Positions 23,497 through 31,723 of a DNA stretch of 36,561 nucleotides are shown piece by piece. The position numbers and the translations under genes are program-made. The notes beneath the pieces are model-generated. The model saw nothing but the letters and a program-made list of their open reading frames with translations, had not been told where the DNA came from and did not search any database. Within the stretch, counting starts at the first letter, position 1. Each line of letters starts with the position of its first letter. Source of the DNA: Faecalibacterium sp. UBA1762 (GTDB taxonomy: Bacteria; Bacillota; Clostridia; Oscillospirales; Ruminococcaceae); assembly GCA_002314755.1 (NCBI GenBank), contig DCHC01000015.1, positions 1,555-38,115 of the forward strand, in the 5' to 3' direction.

Positions 23497-24570
23497 ATGA
23501 GATTATCCAGTTTTATATATCTGACCCGTCAGGGCTTAAAGAATTTTTTACGCAACCGACTGATGACGATTGCCAGTGTAGGTATTCTGTCGGCCTGTCT
23601 GTTTATTACAGGGGCAGCGGTACTGCTTGGCATGAATGTCGGGGCCTTTGTAGAATACCTGTCCGGTCAAAATGAGATCGTGGTTTACCTGCAGGATGCA
23701 CTTCCTGTACAGGAAACCGCGGCTGCGCAAGAGGAAACACAGCAGCCGACGGAAGAGACGCTTGCCGATCCGGAGACGGAAGCGGAGCAGGTAGAACAGA
23801 CTGCGGAGGGCGAAGCAGTCGAAGCAGCCGAGGATCAGACCCAACCGGAAGAACAGCTATTGCAGCCGATAGATATGCAGGCGGCAGTTGCGGTGATTGA
23901 AAGCATAGACAATGTGCAGAGCTATACTTATGTTTCCAAGGATGACGCTTTGACCGAGGCCATCGGCTGGATGGGGGATTATGCCACCCTTCTGGAGGGC
24001 TACCGGGAGGATAATCCCATGCCGGCGAGCTTTCGGATTACGGTGAAAAATCTGGAGCAGATGGATGACACTGTCCGTCAGTTGGAGCAGATTCAGGGTG
24101 TAGAGTATATCAACTCCCCTAGTAGCATGGCGGGTATTTTGGTCAATCTGAAGACGGCGGTCAACTGGACTGCGCTGGGGCTTGTGACCGTGCTGGGACT
24201 GGTTTGCATTATTGTAATCGGTAACACTATCCGTCTGACGGTTTTTGCCCGCCGCCGGGAGATTAGTATCATGAAATATGTGGGCGCAACCAATGCCTTT
24301 ATCCGATATCCGTTTTTTGTGGAGGGCATAACCATTGGCCTGCTTGCCGCCCTGGTGGCGTTTGGACTGGTCAGCGCCGGTTATACGCAGCTTATCAAAA
24401 TTCTCTGTTCGGATACCGAGGGCAAGCTGATCTGGCTGCACAATGTTTTCTACAATATTATTCCTTACAGTGCTTTGCGGGAAAAACTGTTGCTGTTTTT
24501 CCTGGGTGGCGGTGCGCTGTTGGGAGGTCTTGGAACCTCTGGCAGTATCCGCAAATACCTGAAGGTTTAA
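23497..24570 (+). CDS. ftsX: cell division permease FtsX with an acidic insertion
   Basis: A 357-residue FtsX with four transmembrane helices: one near residues 22-46 and three in the C-terminal half (about 225-350, including LGLVTVLGLVCIIVIGNTIR). KYVGATNAFIRYPFFVEG is the conserved cytoplasmic-loop motif. The large extracytoplasmic loop begins NEIVVYLQD, is interrupted by about 55 Glu/Gln/Ala-rich residues (69-125), then resumes with the usual VIESIDNVQSYTYVSKDDAL. Ordinary FtsX proteins of about 300 residues lack the insertion. FtsX relays ATP hydrolysis by FtsE to the external hydrolase, here likely the M23 protein encoded downstream. The insertion faces the wall, where it could tune partner binding. 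Confidence 0.94.
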   Translation: MRLSSFIYLTRQGLKNFLRNRLMTIASVGILSACLFITGAAVLLGMNVGAFVEYLSGQNEIVVYLQDALPVQETAAAQEETQQPTEETLADPETEAEQVEQTAEGEAVEAAEDQTQPEEQLLQPIDMQAAVAVIESIDNVQSYTYVSKDDALTEAIGWMGDYATLLEGYREDNPMPASFRITVKNLEQMDDTVRQLEQIQGVEYINSPSSMAGILVNLKTAVNWTALGLVTVLGLVCIIVIGNTIRLTVFARRREISIMKYVGATNAFIRYPFFVEGITIGLLAALVAFGLVSAGYTQLIKILCSDTEGKLIWLHNVFYNIIPYSALREKLLLFFLGGGALLGGLGTSGSIRKYLKV

Positions 24571-24604
24571 TAGAATATCTGATTATTTTCGGGAGAGGAT
24601 TATT

Positions 24605-24700
24605 ATGAAAAAGACAGTACTGCGTATTGTTGGATTGGTTTTGGCAGTTTTGATGGTGGTTACGGCGGTGGTCGGACCGCTGCTCAGTCTGTTTTATTAA
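24605..24700 (+). CDS. 31-residue single-span membrane protein
   Basis: A complete 31-codon gene between ftsX and the M23 peptidase, with GGGAGAGG placed 5-6 nt before its ATG. It begins with basic residues (MKK) and then has one hydrophobic helix (about residues 8-28) ending LLSLFY. No cysteine or lipobox is present. It fills a 171-bp gap in the operon, which supports it as a real gene. Function unknown; by position it could modulate FtsX or the hydrolase, as small membrane proteins do for other transporters. Too short for homology by eye. Confidence 0.65.
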   Translation: MKKTVLRIVGLVLAVLMVVTAVVGPLLSLFY

Positions 24701-24741
24701 CCGGAACATGGTCAAGGGACGGCACTGAGGGAGTTTTTCAG

Positions 24742-25911
24742 ATGAAAAAACAAGCTTTCGTACGGCGGTTTCTCTGCGTATTACTTACGGTGCTGCTGAC
24801 AGCAGGTCTGACGGGTGCAGGGAGTATCGTCACCCGTGCCGGAACGGCACAGCAAAAGTATAAGGAACTGGAAAAGCAGCTTGCAGAGTTGAATGAAGCC
24901 ATTGAAGAGCTGGAGGATAAAACCAGTGAGGTTACCCAGCAAAAAAACGCTCTGAACCAGCAGATATCTATCCTGCAGGAGCAGATCTCCCTGTTGCAGC
25001 AGGATATCGCCCAGCAGCAGGCGGATATTGCTGCGAAGCAGCAGGAGATTGACGCAACCCGTATTGAAATGGCGGATACGGAAGAGCTGTTCCGTCACAG
25101 AATACGCAGCCTGTACATGATGCGCACAGACGGGATACTGACTACGGTTCTAGGCGCGAATACTTATGCTGAAGCATTGACTGCGGCGGATACCCTGCAG
25201 CGGATTACCAAAGCGGACACGCAGCTGCTGGATACCCTCACTCAGCAGAAGGCTACATTGGAGCAGGAAGAAGCTGCACAACAGGTCATATTAAGTGAGC
25301 TGCAGGTCAATCAAACTGCTTTAGAGGGAAAACAGCAGGCATTGGCAACCAGTTTGGTCAAAACCAACAGCACACTGACGATGTTAGAGGCACAACAGGA
25401 GCTGGCGGAAAAAGAGCAAAAGGCACTGTATGAGCAGTATAAGGCGGCAAAGGAAGCTGCGGAGGCTGAAATACGGGTTACCAGTAACAAAATCAAGGAA
25501 TATGTGGGCGGTCAGTTTGGTTGGCCGGTTCCCGGTTACTATACAATCTCTTCTTCCTTTGGCTGGCGAGTTCTATACGGCGAGGATGATTATCACACCG
25601 GTGTGGATATCACCGGTACCTATGCCGGGCAGATCGCCGGAGCCGAGATCGTTGCCGCAAACGACGGCTATGTCACGGTTGCAAAGTACGGTACCACCGG
25701 CTACGGTGTATGTGTATATGTGGACCACGGCGGCGGTTATATCACCCGATACGGTCACTGTTCCTCTCTGGCGGTCAGCGCCGGTGATTATGTGACCAAG
25801 GGTCAGGTTATTGCGTATGTGGGCAGCACCGGTAACTCTACCGGCTACCACCTGCATTTTGAAATTCGTCAGGACGGGACCGCAATCGATCCGATGCAGT
25901 TTTTCAGCTGA
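24742..25911 (+). CDS. M23 family metallopeptidase with coiled coil (EnvC/PcsB-like FtsEX partner)
   Basis: A 389-residue secreted peptidoglycan hydrolase. A signal peptide covers about residues 1-33 (basic start, hydrophobic core, TRAG). A long coiled coil of heptads follows (about 34-260, QKYKELEKQLAELNEAIEEL and similar). The LytM/M23 domain occupies about 270-389. Its zinc ligands are H285 and D289 (YHTGVDI) and H372 (YHLHFEI), with catalytic H370. All are present, so it should be an active endopeptidase, unlike EnvC. Coiled-coil hydrolases next to ftsEX are the known partners activated by that complex. It is preceded by the 31-aa gene and followed by the S41 homologue at 38 bp. Confidence 0.94.
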   Translation: MKKQAFVRRFLCVLLTVLLTAGLTGAGSIVTRAGTAQQKYKELEKQLAELNEAIEELEDKTSEVTQQKNALNQQISILQEQISLLQQDIAQQQADIAAKQQEIDATRIEMADTEELFRHRIRSLYMMRTDGILTTVLGANTYAEALTAADTLQRITKADTQLLDTLTQQKATLEQEEAAQQVILSELQVNQTALEGKQQALATSLVKTNSTLTMLEAQQELAEKEQKALYEQYKAAKEAAEAEIRVTSNKIKEYVGGQFGWPVPGYYTISSSFGWRVLYGEDDYHTGVDITGTYAGQIAGAEIVAANDGYVTVAKYGTTGYGVCVYVDHGGGYITRYGHCSSLAVSAGDYVTKGQVIAYVGSTGNSTGYHLHFEIRQDGTAIDPMQFFS

Positions 25912-25949
25912 AACCGGTTGAAGACTACTGCAAAAAAGGAGCTTAATTT

Positions 25950-27326
25950 ATGAATAAAAAAATCCCCATCAGTTTGGCACTGGCCATTGCAATTGTGGCA
26001 ATGACAATTACCTTTACCATTACCATGATCATCTCCATGAAGATGTTCGACTCCACCGTCAGCTCAGTAAAAGAGAAAGAGACTATGTATACGAAAATTG
26101 CGGAGCTGGATGAGAGCGTGCGCAAGGCATATTATGGGGATATTGATGACACCCAGTTGTATGACACCATGAGCGCGGGCTATCTGGCAGGTTTGGGCGA
26201 CAAATATGCCAAATATTACACCGCTTCTCAGTATGCTACCTATCAGGACCAACTTTCCGGCAAGCTGATGGGTATTGGTGTGGAGGTTGTGCGTGACGCG
26301 GCAGGCTTTGTCAGAATTATCGAGGTTTATGACGAAAGCCCGGCTGCAGAGGCAGGCATAACAGAAGGCAGTTACCTGACCAGCATTGACAATGTGGATC
26401 TGAAGAACCTCAGTATGGACGCCGTCCGATCCCTCTTGCAGGGCGAGGCGGGGACGGTCAGTACCATTGGTTTGTTGGCGGCAGATAGTGTGACCGAGAG
26501 TAAGGTGGAGGTTTCCCGCAGATCCTTCACTGTACCCAGCGTGAAAAGTGAGATTGTGGGTGTTACCGGATACATCCGGATTAAAAACTTTAATCAGAAT
26601 ACTCCGGCAGAGTTTGAAAACCAGTACCAGGCGGCAATCGGTAAAGGCGTAACCGGTTTGGTAATCGATCTGCGGGACACATCCTCTACCGATATCGAGG
26701 ACGCAGTCCGTGTGTTGGACCTGCTCTGTCCCAGATCTTTAGTGGGCAGTGCTGTTTATAAAAGCGGCGATTCCACCTCACTTGGCCTGATTACCGATGA
26801 CAATAAGTGCAATCTGCCCATAGTGCTTATTACCAACGGCGGTACCGAATGCGCAGCGGAGTTGTTCTGTGTGACCCTGCAGGACGCAGTGGGAGCAAAG
26901 ATTGTAGGCGTAAAAACCGCCGGTCATGGCAGTATTCAGAGCATTGTAGAACAGACGGACGGCAGCGCATTAGCTTTTACCGTAGCAAAAATGGTTCCGG
27001 CCAATAGTGAACGAAGCTTTGATGGCGTCGGTATTCAGCCGGATTTTGAAATTGCGCTGACTACTGCGGAGGCGTCCGTTGCCTATGATCTGGATACATC
27101 AACCGACCCGCAGATTCTTCGTGCCTTTGAAATGCTGGATATTATGACCGGTACCACAACGGCATCCGGTATGCAGCAAGTATTGAATGCGGCAGAAATA
27201 GAAGGGACGGAGACTGTGGAGGAGCAACCGGAAGAAGAACAGCCAGCACAGCAGGAGGCGCAAGACTCGACAGAGGAAACCGCTTACGCAGAAAGCACTT
27301 CTCAATCGGAATCTGAATCTGCATAA
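25950..27326 (+). CDS. S41 (CtpA-like) peptidase homologue with Cys/His in place of the Ser-Lys dyad
   Basis: A 458-residue protein. An N-terminal membrane anchor spans about residues 7-31. A helical segment with YLAGLGDKYAKYY follows, then a PDZ domain (LMGIGVEVV to about residue 195), then the S41 core and a Glu/Gln/Ser-rich tail (about 415-458). In the core the usual GSAS(A)SE reads GTECAAE, so the nucleophile position is C301. The Lys position 25 residues on is H326 (TAGHGSIQ), and D312 (LQD) is kept. The usual LRNNPGG oxyanion segment reads LRDTSSTD. Either this is a pseudo-protease scaffold or it uses a Cys-His pair. It is the last gene of the ftsEX operon and faces the wall. Confidence 0.88.
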   Translation: MNKKIPISLALAIAIVAMTITFTITMIISMKMFDSTVSSVKEKETMYTKIAELDESVRKAYYGDIDDTQLYDTMSAGYLAGLGDKYAKYYTASQYATYQDQLSGKLMGIGVEVVRDAAGFVRIIEVYDESPAAEAGITEGSYLTSIDNVDLKNLSMDAVRSLLQGEAGTVSTIGLLAADSVTESKVEVSRRSFTVPSVKSEIVGVTGYIRIKNFNQNTPAEFENQYQAAIGKGVTGLVIDLRDTSSTDIEDAVRVLDLLCPRSLVGSAVYKSGDSTSLGLITDDNKCNLPIVLITNGGTECAAELFCVTLQDAVGAKIVGVKTAGHGSIQSIVEQTDGSALAFTVAKMVPANSERSFDGVGIQPDFEIALTTAEASVAYDLDTSTDPQILRAFEMLDIMTGTTTASGMQQVLNAAEIEGTETVEEQPEEEQPAQQEAQDSTEETAYAESTSQSESESA

Positions 27327-27393
27327 GCTGATGATAGATCGTATTTCGGTGCAGAAGATAGTGTTTACAGACGAAGTTGAGATCATTTTGTAG

Positions 27394-27422
27394 TTGCAAA
27401 ATTGCTTGCTGCATGTTACAAT
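27394..27422 (+). promoter_or_regulatory. murA promoter
   Basis: TTGCAA (27394-27399), 17 bp and TACAAT (27417-27422), about 90 bp upstream of the murA start. Confidence 0.75.
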
Positions 27423-27453
27423 ATGTAGTAATAAAACTTTCCGCGTATGAATG

Positions 27454-27485
27454 GCCTTTGACAGTGCATAATAACTGCCAAAGGC
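27454..27485 (+). promoter_or_regulatory. strong hairpin in the murA leader
   Basis: GCCTTTGACAGT (27454-27465) pairs with ACTGCCAAAGGC (27474-27485) apart from one A-C mismatch. It sits between promoter and ribosome site. No T-run follows (TGTTTGATGG), so it is more likely an mRNA stability or translation element than a terminator. Confidence 0.5.
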
Positions 27486-27514
27486 TGTTTGATGGAAAGA
27501 AGTGATCGAAAGGT

Positions 27515-28813
27515 ATGCTCGGTTTGGAAAAGTTTGTGATCAACGGTGGAAGACCGCTGGTAGGCGAAGTGACAATTGGCGGTGCAAAAAACGCAGCAGT
27601 GGCCATTTTGCCTGCAACTGTTCTTGCACAGGGCGTTTGTGTAATAGAAAATTTGCCCAGTATCAGCGACGTCAATGTCAGTCTGCGCATTTTGGCCGGT
27701 ATGGGTGTCCAGATCAGCATGGTGGATAAAACCACTGTGCGGATTGATACTACCCATCTGCAGCCGGATGCTGTGCCGGATGACCTTTGTCGGCAGATGC
27801 GGGCTTCCTATTATTTTTTAGGCGCTTTGCTTGGCCGTTTCGGTCAGGCGGGTGTTGCCATGCCCGGAGGTTGTAATCTGGGACCCCGTCCCATTGATCA
27901 GCATCTGAAAGCGTTCCGTGAAATGGGCGCGGAATCCGGGGTGGAAAACGGTCGGATCAGCCTTCGGGCAGAAAACGGTTTGCAGGAGGCACATATCTTC
28001 TTTGATATGGCCTCTGTAGGCGCAACCATCAACGCCATGCTGGCAGCGGTCCGTGCGCAGGGGACGGTCATTCTGGAAAATGTTGCCAAGGAGCCGCATG
28101 TGGTCGATGTGGCCAACTTTTTAAACACCTGCGGTGCTGATGTGCGCGGTGCCGGTACGGATGTGATTAAGATCCGCGGTACGCAGTTGATGCACGGCTG
28201 TGAGTATTCGGTCATTCCTGATCAGATAGAGGCCGGTACCTATATGGTAGGCGCGGCTTTGACCGGTGGTAATGTTTTGCTGCGCAATGTCATTCCTAAG
28301 CATCTGGAACCGATTTCCGATAAGCTGGAAGCAGCCGGCGCTTCGGTTGAGGTGCTGGAGGATGCGATTCGTGTTTGGCGCACCGGGGATATTCTGCCGG
28401 TCAATATCAAGACAGCCCCTTATCCGGGTTATCCAACGGATATGCAGGCACTGATGGGCGTGCTGCTCAGCCGGGCAAAGGGTACTTCCATTATTACCGA
28501 AAGCGTGTGGGAGAGCCGTTTCCGTTATGTGGATGAGCTGGCACGAATGGGTGCCAATGTGCAGGTCAACGGCAAGGTTGCCGTATTTGAAGGCGTGGCG
28601 GAGCTACAAGCTGCTCCGGTGCGTGCGCCGGACCTGCGTGCGGGGGCGGCCATCGTAATGGCTGCACTGGCTGCGAACGGTGTAAGCGAGGTAGACGGCA
28701 TTGAGTATATCGATCGCGGCTATGAAAACATTGTAGAAAAACTGACCGGGTTGGGTGCGGATATCCGTCGGGTGGAGTTTGTCCAAAACAATACGGTAGA
28801 TCAGGTAGTTTGA
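27515..28813 (+). CDS. murA: UDP-N-acetylglucosamine 1-carboxyvinyltransferase
   Basis: First committed step of peptidoglycan synthesis, adding enolpyruvate to UDP-GlcNAc; 432 residues. FVINGGRPLVGEVTIGGAKN opens the protein. The active-site loop PGGCNLGPRPIDQHLKAF carries the catalytic Cys (C120), so the enzyme should be fosfomycin-sensitive. TAPYPGYPTDMQA, PDLRAGAAIVMAALAA and the final IERGYE-like YIDRGYENI are conserved. The start is ambiguous: the ATG at 27515 has AAAGG only 1 nt upstream (GGAAAGAAG is 12 nt away), whereas the in-frame TTG at 27524 has AAAGG at 10 nt and would give the more usual MEKFVINGG. It has its own promoter and terminator. Confidence 0.96.
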   Translation: MLGLEKFVINGGRPLVGEVTIGGAKNAAVAILPATVLAQGVCVIENLPSISDVNVSLRILAGMGVQISMVDKTTVRIDTTHLQPDAVPDDLCRQMRASYYFLGALLGRFGQAGVAMPGGCNLGPRPIDQHLKAFREMGAESGVENGRISLRAENGLQEAHIFFDMASVGATINAMLAAVRAQGTVILENVAKEPHVVDVANFLNTCGADVRGAGTDVIKIRGTQLMHGCEYSVIPDQIEAGTYMVGAALTGGNVLLRNVIPKHLEPISDKLEAAGASVEVLEDAIRVWRTGDILPVNIKTAPYPGYPTDMQALMGVLLSRAKGTSIITESVWESRFRYVDELARMGANVQVNGKVAVFEGVAELQAAPVRAPDLRAGAAIVMAALAANGVSEVDGIEYIDRGYENIVEKLTGLGADIRRVEFVQNNTVDQVV

Positions 28814-28855
28814 GCCGTATCTGTTCTTCGACTCAAAGTGAAAAACAAGCGACAG

Positions 28856-28897
28856 AAAAGCACCGCAGCGTCTTACCTGCAGCGGTGCTTTTCTTTT
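28856..28897 (+). terminator. terminator of murA
   Basis: AAAAGCACCGC (28856-28866) pairs with GCGGTGCTTTT (28882-28892), then CTTTTG. The following 68 nt contain the start region of the next gene. Confidence 0.85.
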
Positions 28898-28960
28898 GAG
28901 AAAGGCGTTTACCGGTTCTTCCGGCGCAGATCGTCAGATCGGATAAGGATATTACATATT

Positions 28961-29773
28961 ATGGCTTATTTTGCTACGCTATATAGCGGATCATCAGGCA
29001 ACTGTGCTGTGATAGCAGCTGACTGCGGTAAAAATGCTCCCTTTATCCTGGTGGATATGGGTAAAAACTGCAAGCAGACCCTGCTGAGCATGGGCGCATT
29101 GGGTTTGAATCCTGACCTACTTCAGGCTATTTTTGTGACCCATGAGCATTCCGATCACATCAGCGGGCTGAAGGTCTTTTTAAAAAAACACCCGGTTCCG
29201 GTGTACGGCAGTCCGGTTACATTGCAGGCAATACGGCAGCTACAGGCTGTGCCGGAGGGTACACAGCTGGTTGAAATGGAGCAGGCTGTCCGTGTTGCTG
29301 GTTTTACGGTAGAAAGCTTTGCCACCAGTCACGACGCTGCAGACTGTCACGGCTATCGGATCTACGGCGCAGACGGACACTGTATGGCAATCGCAACTGA
29401 CCTGGGAAAAATGGAGGCTTCAGTCTATCAGCAGCTGTGCAACTGCCAGCTGGTGGCGCTGGAATGCAACTATGATCCGGTTATGCTGCAGCTGGGGCCG
29501 TATCCCTATCTGCTAAAGCAACGCATTGCGTCGGCACAGGGACATTTAAGTAATGAGGATTGTGCCCATACCGTGGCAGATCTGGCTGCGGCAGGCTGCC
29601 GCCGGTTTGCGCTTTGTCATCTTAGCCAGGAAAACAATACACCGGATCTGGCACGGGTTTCGGTCAGCAGCTATCTGGAAATTGACGGTAGGTTGACCCC
29701 TATGCAGTTAGCTGGTGAGCTGCAGCTACAGGTCAGTCCGCGGCATTCGGCTTCTCCCTGGATGGAATTTTAA
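28961..29773 (+). CDS. MBL-fold metallohydrolase, WalJ/YycJ-like
   Basis: A 270-residue beta-lactamase-fold hydrolase. The N-terminal ATLYSGSSGNCAVI and the metal motif VTHEHSDHISGLKVF (HxHxDH) are typical of the YycJ/WalJ branch. LECNYDPVMLQLGPYP and GHLSNEDCAHTVADL provide the later family motifs. WalJ proteins are linked to the WalRK wall-homeostasis system and to DNA-repair coordination, probably with exonuclease activity. No walRK is nearby here. I chose the ATG at 28961 with AAGGA upstream; an in-frame start at 28838 would add 41 unrelated residues and would run through the murA terminator. It is followed after 43 bp by rlmH, an association common in Firmicutes. Confidence 0.9.
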   Translation: MAYFATLYSGSSGNCAVIAADCGKNAPFILVDMGKNCKQTLLSMGALGLNPDLLQAIFVTHEHSDHISGLKVFLKKHPVPVYGSPVTLQAIRQLQAVPEGTQLVEMEQAVRVAGFTVESFATSHDAADCHGYRIYGADGHCMAIATDLGKMEASVYQQLCNCQLVALECNYDPVMLQLGPYPYLLKQRIASAQGHLSNEDCAHTVADLAAAGCRRFALCHLSQENNTPDLARVSVSSYLEIDGRLTPMQLAGELQLQVSPRHSASPWMEF

Positions 29774-29816
29774 ACAGATCAATTGGAAAGTTATCATCAG
29801 AGGAGCGTATATTCAT

Positions 29817-30302
29817 ATGTTGCGTATCGAAATACTGTGCATTGGAAAAATGAACGCGGATTATTTTGCCAAAGGATGTGACGAATATATAAAGCGTGCC
29901 GGAGGACTGGCCAATGTAACTGTGACCGAGCTGCCGGAGGAACCTATCCGGGAAAAGAATGCCTCTCCTCTCACGGTGGAAAAGGCACTGCAAAAAGAGG
30001 GCGAGCTGCTGGTTTCTCATCTGCGCAAGGGAACGCGGGTGGTTGCCATGTGCGTAGAAGGCAAAATGCTTTCCAGCGAGGAGTTAGCGGAGTGGATGCA
30101 GGCAGGGGCAGTCAGCGGAAACGGAGATATTACTTTTATCATCGGCTCTTCTCACGGTCTGTCAAATGCTGTGAAACAGACGGCTGCGCTGCGGCTTTCC
30201 ATGTCACGCATGACCTTTCCCCATCAGATGGCAAGACTGGTTCTTTCCGAGCAGATCTACCGTGCCTTGACCATACTGCAGGGCATGAGCTATCATAAAT
30301 AA
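29817..30302 (+). CDS. rlmH: 23S rRNA (pseudouridine1915-N3)-methyltransferase RlmH
   Basis: A 161-residue SPOUT methyltransferase acting on pseudouridine 1915 in helix 69 of 23S rRNA. Family features are LRIEILCIGKMNADYF at the start, VAMCVEGKMLSSEELAEWM, the SAM-binding knot ITFIIGSSHGLSNAV and the C-terminal MSRMTFPHQMARLVLSEQIY ending in SYHK. Where most homologues have GGSLGL, this one has GSSHGL. GAGGAG lies about 11 nt upstream of the ATG at 29817. It is followed by a strong terminator shared with the convergent AbrB operon. Confidence 0.95.
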   Translation: MLRIEILCIGKMNADYFAKGCDEYIKRAGGLANVTVTELPEEPIREKNASPLTVEKALQKEGELLVSHLRKGTRVVAMCVEGKMLSSEELAEWMQAGAVSGNGDITFIIGSSHGLSNAVKQTAALRLSMSRMTFPHQMARLVLSEQIYRALTILQGMSYHK

Positions 30303-30326
30303 AATGGCGCGGTTAACGGGTAACAG

Positions 30327-30360
30327 AAAAGCCGGAAGAGACAGCCTCTTCCGGCTTTTT
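30327..30360. terminator. bidirectional terminator between rlmH and the AbrB gene
   Basis: AAAAGCCGGAAGAG (30327-30340) pairs with CTCTTCCGGCTTTT (30346-30359) over a 5-nt loop, followed by T. It serves both convergent units. Confidence 0.9.
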
Positions 30361-30372
30361 ATGCTTTAAGCT

Positions 30373-30621
30373 TTATTCTTGTTTTGCGGTCAGTTCTTCC
30401 CGGCAGACTGCGCAGATGTTGCGGTCGCGGTATTCGGTTAAATTGGCGGTGCTCCCGCAGAAGATGCAGGTTGGCTGATATTTTTTTAAAACAACCGTGT
30501 CATTTTCTGTATAAATCTCGACCTCTGCCTTATCGCCAAGCTGCAAAACACGGCGTAGCTCACTGGGCAAAACAATTCGCCCAAGGTCATCAATGCGGCG
30601 GACAATTCCGGTAGCCTTCAT
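30373..30621 (-). CDS. AbrB/SpoVT-family DNA-binding protein with C-terminal zinc knuckle
   Basis: An 82-residue transition-state-type regulator. The N-terminal swapped-hairpin AbrB domain reads GIVRRIDDLGRIVLPSELRR (residues 5-24), a nearly textbook sequence. After about residue 48 come two CxxC pairs, C52/C55 and C70/C73, a likely zinc-binding knuckle that B. subtilis AbrB lacks. AGAGGG is about 8 nt upstream of the ATG. It is the last gene of the run MBOAT-SGNH-trpS-abrB, 25 bp after trpS. In clostridia such proteins control sporulation and stationary-phase genes; its targets here are unknown. Confidence 0.9.
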   Translation of the reverse strand: MKATGIVRRIDDLGRIVLPSELRRVLQLGDKAEVEIYTENDTVVLKKYQPTCIFCGSTANLTEYRDRNICAVCREELTAKQE

Positions 30622-30646
30622 GGTATAACCCTCTTGTTTATTTGTG

Positions 30647-31651
30647 TTACAGCTGGTAGAAGCCGGTTTTGCGGTATACCTTTTGTACCAGACGGTCGGC
30701 AATGTATTGGGCGTGCTGAGCACCCTCCTTCAGTACACCCTCCAGATATTCCTTGTCATTCAGAATACGCTGATATTCCTGCTGAACGGGCGTCAGCTCG
30801 GCAATAATACTTTCCGCAACAGCGTCTTTAAAATCACCGTATCCCTTGCCGGAAAACTCCGTTTCAATTTCATCCATCTCTTTTCCGGTCATGCAGCTAT
30901 AGATGGTCATCAGGTTGGAAACACCGGGTTTGTTTTCTGCATCAAAGCGGACAATACCGTCACTGTCGGTGACAGCGCGTCTGCACTTGCGGCGAATGGT
31001 CTCCGGGTCATCCAGCAGCAAAATATAGGAGTTTGCGTTCTCATCAGACTTGCTCATCTTTTTTTCCGGTTCAGCAAGGCTCATGATCTTAGCACCGGCC
31101 TTGGCGATATAAGGGTCTGGAATGGTAAAGGTGTCGCTATACTGGCTGTTAAAGCGTTGGGCAACATTGCGGGCAAGCTCTAGATGCTGCTTCTGGTCAG
31201 CGCCCACAGGCACCAAGTCGGCATTGTAGATCAAAATATCCGCCGCCATCAGTACCGGGTAGGTAAACAGACCGGCGTTGACATTATCGGCGTGTTTGGC
31301 ACTCTTATCCTTAAACTGGGTCATGCGACTCAGTTCGCCAAATTGGGTGCAGCAGCTTAATACCCAGGACAGCTGGGTGTGGGCAGGCACCTGACTTTGC
31401 ACAAATAGCAGACTCTTTTTGGGGTCGATGCCACAGGCCAGCAGCAGCGCGGAAGCTTCTTTGGTCTGGCGGCGCAGATCAGCAGGGTTTTGACGCACCG
31501 TAATGGCGTGTAAATCTGCCACCATATACAGGCACTCGTAATCATCCTGTAGCTTACCCCAGTTGCGCACGGCGCCGATATAGTTACCAAGGGTAAAGGT
31601 ACCGGTCGGCTGAATGCCGCTTAAAATTCTTTTTTTCTTTTCCTGTTCCAT
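30647..31651 (-). CDS. trpS: tryptophan--tRNA ligase
   Basis: Class I aminoacyl-tRNA synthetase; 334 residues, normal. The HIGH-type motif appears as GIQPTGTFTLGNYIGA (about 12-27), and KKMSKSDEN carries the KMSKS lysine. VLMAADILIYNADLVPVGAD is also family-typical. I chose the ATG at 31651 (MEQEKKKR) with AAAGGA 8 nt upstream. No T-box leader precedes it: only 72 nt separate it from the SGNH gene, so its transcription probably comes from the MBOAT promoter or an internal one. That is unusual for a clostridial trpS. Confidence 0.96.
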   Translation of the reverse strand: MEQEKKKRILSGIQPTGTFTLGNYIGAVRNWGKLQDDYECLYMVADLHAITVRQNPADLRRQTKEASALLLACGIDPKKSLLFVQSQVPAHTQLSWVLSCCTQFGELSRMTQFKDKSAKHADNVNAGLFTYPVLMAADILIYNADLVPVGADQKQHLELARNVAQRFNSQYSDTFTIPDPYIAKAGAKIMSLAEPEKKMSKSDENANSYILLLDDPETIRRKCRRAVTDSDGIVRFDAENKPGVSNLMTIYSCMTGKEMDEIETEFSGKGYGDFKDAVAESIIAELTPVQQEYQRILNDKEYLEGVLKEGAQHAQYIADRLVQKVYRKTGFYQL

Positions 31652-31723
31652 GGTTAAATCCTTTCCCAATATCCCGCAGCTGACGCTTGCACGGATACGC
31701 TTTTTGTTTTTTCAAATGAACGC

